Positions 5,158-5,203 of a DNA stretch of 5,203 bases are shown here, piece after piece. The notes under the pieces were generated by a model. That model had not been told where the DNA came from and did not search any database. It saw nothing but the letters and a program-made list of their open reading frames with translations. Numbering within the stretch: position 1 is the first letter of the stretch; each line of letters opens with the position of its first letter. Origin of the DNA: an uncultured Thermoanaerobacterales bacterium (GTDB lineage Bacteria; Bacillota; Clostridia; Christensenellales; UBA1242). Where the stretch lies: the NCBI GenBank assembly GCA_900557695.1, contig USTP01000071.1:1-5203 (forward strand), given 5' to 3'. Made by a program: the position numbers and the translations under genes.

Positions 5158-5203
5158 CTGTCTCTTATACACATCTCCGAGCCCACGAGACTCGACGTCA
5201 TCT
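5158..5203 (-). other. Nextera (Tn5) i7-side sequencing adapter, right end; not genomic
   Basis: The exact reverse complement of positions 1-46: mosaic end at 5158-5176 (CTGTCTCTTATACACATCT), then the i7-side adapter, the same 8-base index and the P7 tail fragment. The same index and adapter type at both ends suggests a fragment amplified through one adapter and read as a long molecule. Genomic sequence stops at 5157. Confidence 0.98.

Noticed and set aside
1..5203. A 5.2-kb composite transposon or linear plasmid bounded by 46-bp inverted repeats.
   Set aside because: The repeats are the Nextera/P7 adapter with index and Tn5 mosaic end; there is no transposase or replication gene.

Overview
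Organism and nature of the molecule. The DNA between positions 47 and 5157 is AT-rich bacterial sequence using the standard code (TGG for Trp; TAA, TAG and TGA as stops), with strong GGAGG-type ribosome binding sites and tightly packed genes. Gene content and style suggest a low-GC anaerobic Bacillota, probably Clostridia. That assignment is an inference; there is no phylogenetic marker here. The first and last 46 bases are not genomic. They are a Nextera/Tn5 library adapter (P7 tail, 8-base index, i7-side adapter, 19-bp mosaic end) in inverted orientation. The window is therefore one tagmented fragment of about 5.1 kb with adapters left on, not a transposon with terminal inverted repeats. Layout. 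Positions 51-3024, all on the minus strand, hold a three-gene operon. In transcription order these are a GlpA-like FAD oxidoreductase with a C-terminal BFD-type [2Fe-2S] domain (1606-3024), a two-Rossmann FAD/NAD(P) oxidoreductase (386-1606), and a small four-cysteine DUF1667 protein (51-383). The junctions are a 1-base TAATG overlap and a 2-base gap. Positions 3025-3166 are a divergent control region with a good minus-strand promoter (TTGACA, 17-bp spacer), a weaker plus-strand promoter, and an inverted repeat plus direct repeats between them. Positions 3167-4630, plus strand, encode glycerol kinase (glpK). Eight bases later comes a thioredoxin-reductase-like flavoprotein (from 4639), cut at residue 173 by the right-hand adapter. 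How the genes work together. GlpK phosphorylates glycerol to sn-glycerol 3-phosphate. The three-subunit flavin/iron-sulfur enzyme encoded on the other strand probably oxidises it to dihydroxyacetone phosphate and passes the electrons through [2Fe-2S] and FAD centres to a soluble acceptor. No glycerol facilitator, membrane-anchor subunit (GlpC type) or glp regulator lies in the window. The role of the thioredoxin-reductase-like protein is unknown; its position suggests a redox link. This is a recognisable glycerol-utilisation locus of a type found in anaerobes, and I do not see a wholly novel system. The points most worth following are the electron route of the three-subunit enzyme, the non-canonical GlpK, the co-transcribed TrxB-like protein and the repeat-bearing divergent control region.
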